Assembly: GCF_017991995.1 (NCBI RefSeq)
Contig: NZ_JAGOPN010000023.1
Coordinates: 35,673-99,672, forward strand
Reading direction: 5' to 3'
DNA from: Pseudacidovorax sp.
GTDB taxonomy: Bacteria; Pseudomonadota; Gammaproteobacteria; Burkholderiales; Burkholderiaceae_C
Length of the DNA: 64,000 nucleotides
The translations under genes were made by a program, and so were the position numbers. Positions 58,046 through 64,000 of the stretch are shown in pieces. The notes below the pieces were generated by a model. It made no database searches. It saw only the letters and a program-made list of their open reading frames with translations, and was not told where the DNA came from. Within the stretch, counting starts at the first letter, position 1; every line of letters starts with the position of its first letter.

Positions 58046-58495
58046 TCAGCCGCCGGCGAGCACCGGACCCACGATCCCCCGCTCCTCCGCCAGCCACTGC
58101 AGCACCGGCATGGCGCCGGGCAGCACCGGCATCACCGTCAGCGGCAGCTGCTGCCAGCACATCGTCTGGCCTTCACGCATCTCGAACTCGCCGGACCAGC
58201 TGAACACCTTGCACCAGTGCAGCCGCACCAGCGCATGCGGATAGTCGTGCTCGGTCACGCGCCAGACCTCGGCGCCGTCGATGGTGATGCCCAGTTCCTC
58301 TTGCAGCTCCCGACGCAGCGCCTCTTCGACCGTTTCGCCGGCTTCGATCTTGCCGCCGGGGAACTCCCAGTAGCCCGCATAGGGCTTGCCGTCAGGGCGC
58401 GTGGACAGCAGCAGCGCGCCGTCCACAGCGATGAGCACACCGACAGCCACTTCGGTGTGCTTGCGGGGCGCGGTGGAAGGGGCGACTTCCGTCAT
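58046..58495 (-). CDS. Nudix hydrolase, MutT/8-oxo-dGTP diphosphatase-like
   Basis: This 149-residue protein has the exact nudix box GGKIEAGETVEEALRRELQEELGI. VAVGVLIAVDGALLLSTRPDGKPYAGYWEFPGGKIE resembles MutT. It probably cleanses oxidised nucleotides. The start MTEVAPSTAPRKH overlaps the stop of the upstream ATPase gene by four bases. Other nudix specificities cannot be excluded. It is convergent with yacG. Confidence 0.9.
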   Translation of the reverse strand: MTEVAPSTAPRKHTEVAVGVLIAVDGALLLSTRPDGKPYAGYWEFPGGKIEAGETVEEALRRELQEELGITIDGAEVWRVTEHDYPHALVRLHWCKVFSWSGEFEMREGQTMCWQQLPLTVMPVLPGAMPVLQWLAEERGIVGPVLAGG

Positions 58496-59367
58496 GCCGC
58501 CATCCGCCCCGCGAAGTCGCGGGAGAACTGGTAGGCCACCCGGCCACTGCGCGAGCCCCGCTCCAGTGCCCACACGAGCGCCTGGGGCCGCGCCGACTCG
58601 ATGGCGGCAGCGTCCAGACCGAAGGACGACAGCCACTGCGCCACGATCGCCAGGTACTCGGCCTGCGAAAAGGGATAGAAGCTCACCCACAGGCCGAAGC
58701 GCTCGGACAGCGAGATCTTCTCTTCCACCACCTCGCCGGGATGGACTTCACCGTCCTCCGTGTGCGTGTAGCTGAGGTTCTCCTTCATGTACTCGGGCAG
58801 CAGATGGCGCCGATTGCTGGTCGCGTAGATCAGCACATTGGGCGTGGCCGCGGCCACCGAGCCGTCGAGGATGGACTTGAGCGCCTTGTAGTCCGGCTCG
58901 CCCTCGTCGAAGCTCAAGTCGTCGCTGAAGATGATGAACTTCTCCGGCCGGCCGGAAACCACCTCGACGATGTCGGGCAGGTCGGTCAGGTCCGCCTTGT
59001 CGACCTCGATCAGGCGCAGGCCTCGCGGCGCGAACTCATGCAGGCAGGCCCGCACCAGCGAGGACTTTCCCGTACCGCGCGCGCCGGTCAGCAGCACGTT
59101 GTTGGCGGGGCGGCCCTCGATGAACTGGCGGGTGTTGCGCTCGATCTTTTCCTTCTGGCCGTCGATCTCCTTGAGATCGGAGAGCGCCATCGCCGCCACG
59201 TGGCGCACCGGCTCCAGCCGGCCATGGCCGGAACTGCGGCGGCGGTAGCGCCAGGCGATGGCGGCGTTCCAGTCGGGCGGCGCGCCCAGTGCCTGGGGCA
59301 GCACGGACTCGATGCGGTCGATCAACTGCTCGGCCCGTTCGATCAGGCGCTCGAATTTCTCGTTCAT
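58492..59367 (-). CDS. DUF815 family ATP-binding protein
   Basis: This 291-residue P-loop ATPase has Walker A LLTGARGTGKSSLVRA and Walker B KFIIFSDDLSF. Its helical N-terminus (FERLIERAEQLIDRIESVLP) is typical of the family found between secA/argJ and mutT in betaproteobacteria. The biochemical role is unknown. It is coupled to the nudix gene by an ATGA overlap and lies 34 bases after argJ. Confidence 0.9.
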   Translation of the reverse strand: MNEKFERLIERAEQLIDRIESVLPQALGAPPDWNAAIAWRYRRRSSGHGRLEPVRHVAAMALSDLKEIDGQKEKIERNTRQFIEGRPANNVLLTGARGTGKSSLVRACLHEFAPRGLRLIEVDKADLTDLPDIVEVVSGRPEKFIIFSDDLSFDEGEPDYKALKSILDGSVAAATPNVLIYATSNRRHLLPEYMKENLSYTHTEDGEVHPGEVVEEKISLSERFGLWVSFYPFSQAEYLAIVAQWLSSFGLDAAAIESARPQALVWALERGSRSGRVAYQFSRDFAGRMAA

Positions 59368-59401
59368 GGCGGCATGCGGCGGGCGCGGGGCCCGCGCCTT
59401 C

Positions 59402-60628
59402 TCAGGAGCGGTAGTCCGCGTTGATGGAGACGTAGTCGTGGCTGAGGTCGCAGGTCCAGACCGTGTCGCTGGCCTCGCCGCGGCCCAGGCCGATGCGCAC
59501 GACGATCTCGCTTTTCTTCATCACGCGCTGGCCGTCTTCTTCGCGGTAGTCGGGATGACGGCCGCCACGTGTGACCACATGCACATCGTCCAGGTGCAGC
59601 TCGATGCGCGTCTGGTCCAGGTCGGCAATGCCGGCATAGCCCACGGCCGCAAGGATGCGGCCCAGGTTCGGGTCGCTGGCGAAGAAGGCCGTCTTGACCA
59701 GGGGCGAATGCGCCACGGCATAGGCCGCCTGCCGGCATTCGGCGGCGTCGCGGCCGCCTTCCACCTGCACGGTGATGAACTTGGTCGCTCCCTCGCCATC
59801 ACGCACGATGGCCTGGGCCAGGTCGCGCGCGACCGCCTGCATGGCCGCCAGCAAGGCCTGGCCATCGGCACTGTCCAGCGCGTCGATGGCCGGGCCGGTC
59901 TTGCCCGTGGCGATGACGACGAAGGAATCGTTGGTGGAAGTGTCGCCGTCGATGGTGACGCGGTTGAAGGAGCCTTCGGCCAGCGTGCGGGCCAGCGGCT
60001 GCAGCAGCGCCGGCGCGATGCGCGCATCGGTGGCCAGGAAGCCCAGCATGGTCGCCATGTTCGGGCGGATCATGCCGGCCCCCTTGCTGATGCCAGTGAT
60101 GGTGACGGTGGCACCGCCCAGCGCGACCTGACGGCTGAAGGCCTTCGGCACGGTGTCGGTGGTCATGATTCCTTCAGCGGCGCGGCCCCAGTGCGCCTCC
60201 GATGCGTCGTCCAGCGCGGCGGGCAAGCCTGCGGCGATGCGGTCGTTGGGGAGCGTCTCCATGATCACGCCGGTGGAAAAGGGCAGGATCTGCTCAGGCG
60301 CCACCTCCAGCAGGCGGGCCAGGGCGATGCAGGTGGAGCGCGCACGCACCAGGCCATCCTCGCCGGTGCCGGCGTTGGCATTGCCGGTGTTGATCACCAG
60401 CGCGCGGACGCCGAAACCCGCGGCCAAGTGCTCGCGGCAGACCTGCACCGGAGCGGCGCAGAAGCGGTTCTGCGTGAACACGCCACCCACGGCACTGCCC
60501 TCGTCGAGCAGGAATACGGTCAGGTCCTTGCGATTGGCCTTGCGCACGCCGGCTTCGGTGACGCCGATACGCACACCCGGCACCGGGTGCAGTTGAGCGG
60601 GATCGGGGGCGGTCAGGTTCACGGGCAT
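59402..60628 (-). CDS. argJ: Bifunctional glutamate N-acetyltransferase / amino-acid N-acetyltransferase
   Basis: This 408-residue enzyme of the arginine pathway regenerates acetylglutamate. Self-cleavage occurs at the Ala-Thr of [18 protein letters not shown] (Thr193), which becomes the nucleophile of the beta chain. [10 protein letters not shown] and the end [11 protein letters not shown] are typical. It follows secA by 100 bases on the minus strand. Confidence 0.96.
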   Translation of the reverse strand: MPVNLTAPDPAQLHPVPGVRIGVTEAGVRKANRKDLTVFLLDEGSAVGGVFTQNRFCAAPVQVCREHLAAGFGVRALVINTGNANAGTGEDGLVRARSTCIALARLLEVAPEQILPFSTGVIMETLPNDRIAAGLPAALDDASEAHWGRAAEGIMTTDTVPKAFSRQVALGGATVTITGISKGAGMIRPNMATMLGFLATDARIAPALLQPLARTLAEGSFNRVTIDGDTSTNDSFVVIATGKTGPAIDALDSADGQALLAAMQAVARDLAQAIVRDGEGATKFITVQVEGGRDAAECRQAAYAVAHSPLVKTAFFASDPNLGRILAAVGYAGIADLDQTRIELHLDDVHVVTRGGRHPDYREEDGQRVMKKSEIVVRIGLGRGEASDTVWTCDLSHDYVSINADYRS

Positions 60629-60728
60629 GGGGTTTCCTGAAAAATCTCGGACGCAGATTGGGCGGCGCCCCGGTGCCGTGCCGATGACGGCCGGCGCCGG
60701 GGTGCAAAGGCGAAGGCTCAGCCGGCGA

Positions 60729-63503
<2,775 letters not shown>

Positions 63504-63681
63504 TGGATGCGATATCGGCGCGCGCTTCGAGGCTGCCTCGAGAAACGGCGGGTCGGAAAGCCTAAGATAGTGGACGAGTTGGGGGCGCCGACCAGCCTTC
63601 CAAGAGAAGACCCGCCACGCCATCCCGCGACATGCCTCACCAGCCCTGGGGCCGGTGAACAGGGCATTTTAGAGCCTGTCC

Positions 63682-63987
63682 ATGACCCGACGTTCCCACG
63701 CCATCACCTTGCTTCAAGCCACCGAGGATTCGCCCACGTTGTCGGGGCTGCTGTCCCGGGTTCGAGCCAGCCAGGCGCGGCTCAAGGCCATCCAGCCGCT
63801 GGTTCCACCGGCGATGTTCGCGACGCTGCAGGCGGGGCCGTTGGAGGACGGCAGTTGGTGCCTGCTTGTCAAAGGCAGTGCGGTGGCGGCGAAACTGCGG
63901 CAGATGGTGCCGATGCTGCTGGCGCATCTGCGCTCCCACGGCTGGGAGACCACGGCGATTCGGATCAAGATATCGACGGCGAGTTGA
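63682..63987 (+). CDS. DUF721/DciA-like protein
   Basis: This 101-residue protein with DUF721 features is divergent from secA. It reads MTRRSHAITLLQATEDSP, then a helical region and LEDGSWCLLVKGSAVAAKLRQMVPMLLAHLRSHGWETTAIRIKI. DciA proteins help load the replicative helicase; this short version fits the domain core only. The 178-base gap to secA contains a small hairpin (TCGAGG/CCTCGA near 63527) and no further gene. The stop is 13 bases before the window end. Confidence 0.8.
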   Translation: MTRRSHAITLLQATEDSPTLSGLLSRVRASQARLKAIQPLVPPAMFATLQAGPLEDGSWCLLVKGSAVAAKLRQMVPMLLAHLRSHGWETTAIRIKISTAS

Positions 63988-64000
63988 TGGACTCTCGGTT

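Overview
The window is a GC-rich, gene-dense chromosomal segment. Its gene content and order (aspS-nudB; ubiE-ubiJ-ubiB; hemA-prfA-prmC-grxD; rplU-rpmA-obgE-proB; pilB-pilC-pilD-coaE-zapD-yacG; argJ-secA) indicate a betaproteobacterium of the order Burkholderiales, most likely family Comamonadaceae. This assignment rests on recognised protein families and synteny, not on a database search. I see no insertion sequence, prophage, integrase, CRISPR array or rRNA operon. One tRNA gene is present (tRNA-Pro, CGG). No stretch without a gene exceeds 300 bases. The longest is about 260 bases, before the AAA ATPase at 37811.

Positions 1-17423 are read entirely from the minus strand and are mostly housekeeping: a partial endonuclease/phosphatase, nudB, aspS, a DUF502 membrane protein, an FmdB-type zinc ribbon protein, a sodium:solute symporter, the ubiquinone genes ubiB/ubiJ/ubiE with a Tim44-domain protein between them, DUF971 and HIT proteins, a 1292-residue FAD/Fe-S oxidoreductase, three small genes (one resembling cyanobacterial fluorescence recovery protein) and serA.

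Positions 17560-22858 hold a complete glycerol-3-phosphate/glycerophosphodiester system on the plus strand (ugpB-ugpA-ugpE-ugpC-ugpQ), preceded by a Pho-box-like site. A large MscS-type channel follows. Positions 25529-33298 form a minus-strand accessory operon: tetR, alkylsulfatase, GMC alcohol oxidoreductase, arylsulfatase and a Bug-type binding protein. A 28-base near-perfect palindrome lies directly before tetR. The set suggests desulfation of sulfate esters followed by oxidation of the released alcohol.

Positions 33670-48482 return to housekeeping: hemA, prfA, prmC, grxD, an AAA ATPase and a CorC-like membrane protein on the plus strand; a lytic transglycosylase and proS on the minus strand; rppH and a CNP1-like protein on the plus strand; then proB, obgE, rpmA and rplU on the minus strand, divergent from ispB and tRNA-Pro.

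Positions 48587-60628 hold pilB-pilC-pilD-coaE, then a three-gene cassette (an MBOAT acyltransferase and two tandem paralogous SGNH-type periplasmic proteins) separating coaE from zapD-yacG. Three minus-strand genes follow: a MutT-like nudix hydrolase, a DUF815 ATPase and argJ. The window ends with secA and a divergent DciA-like gene. The MBOAT/SGNH/SGNH cassette is the best candidate for an undescribed system here, probably a cell-surface O-acylation pathway.
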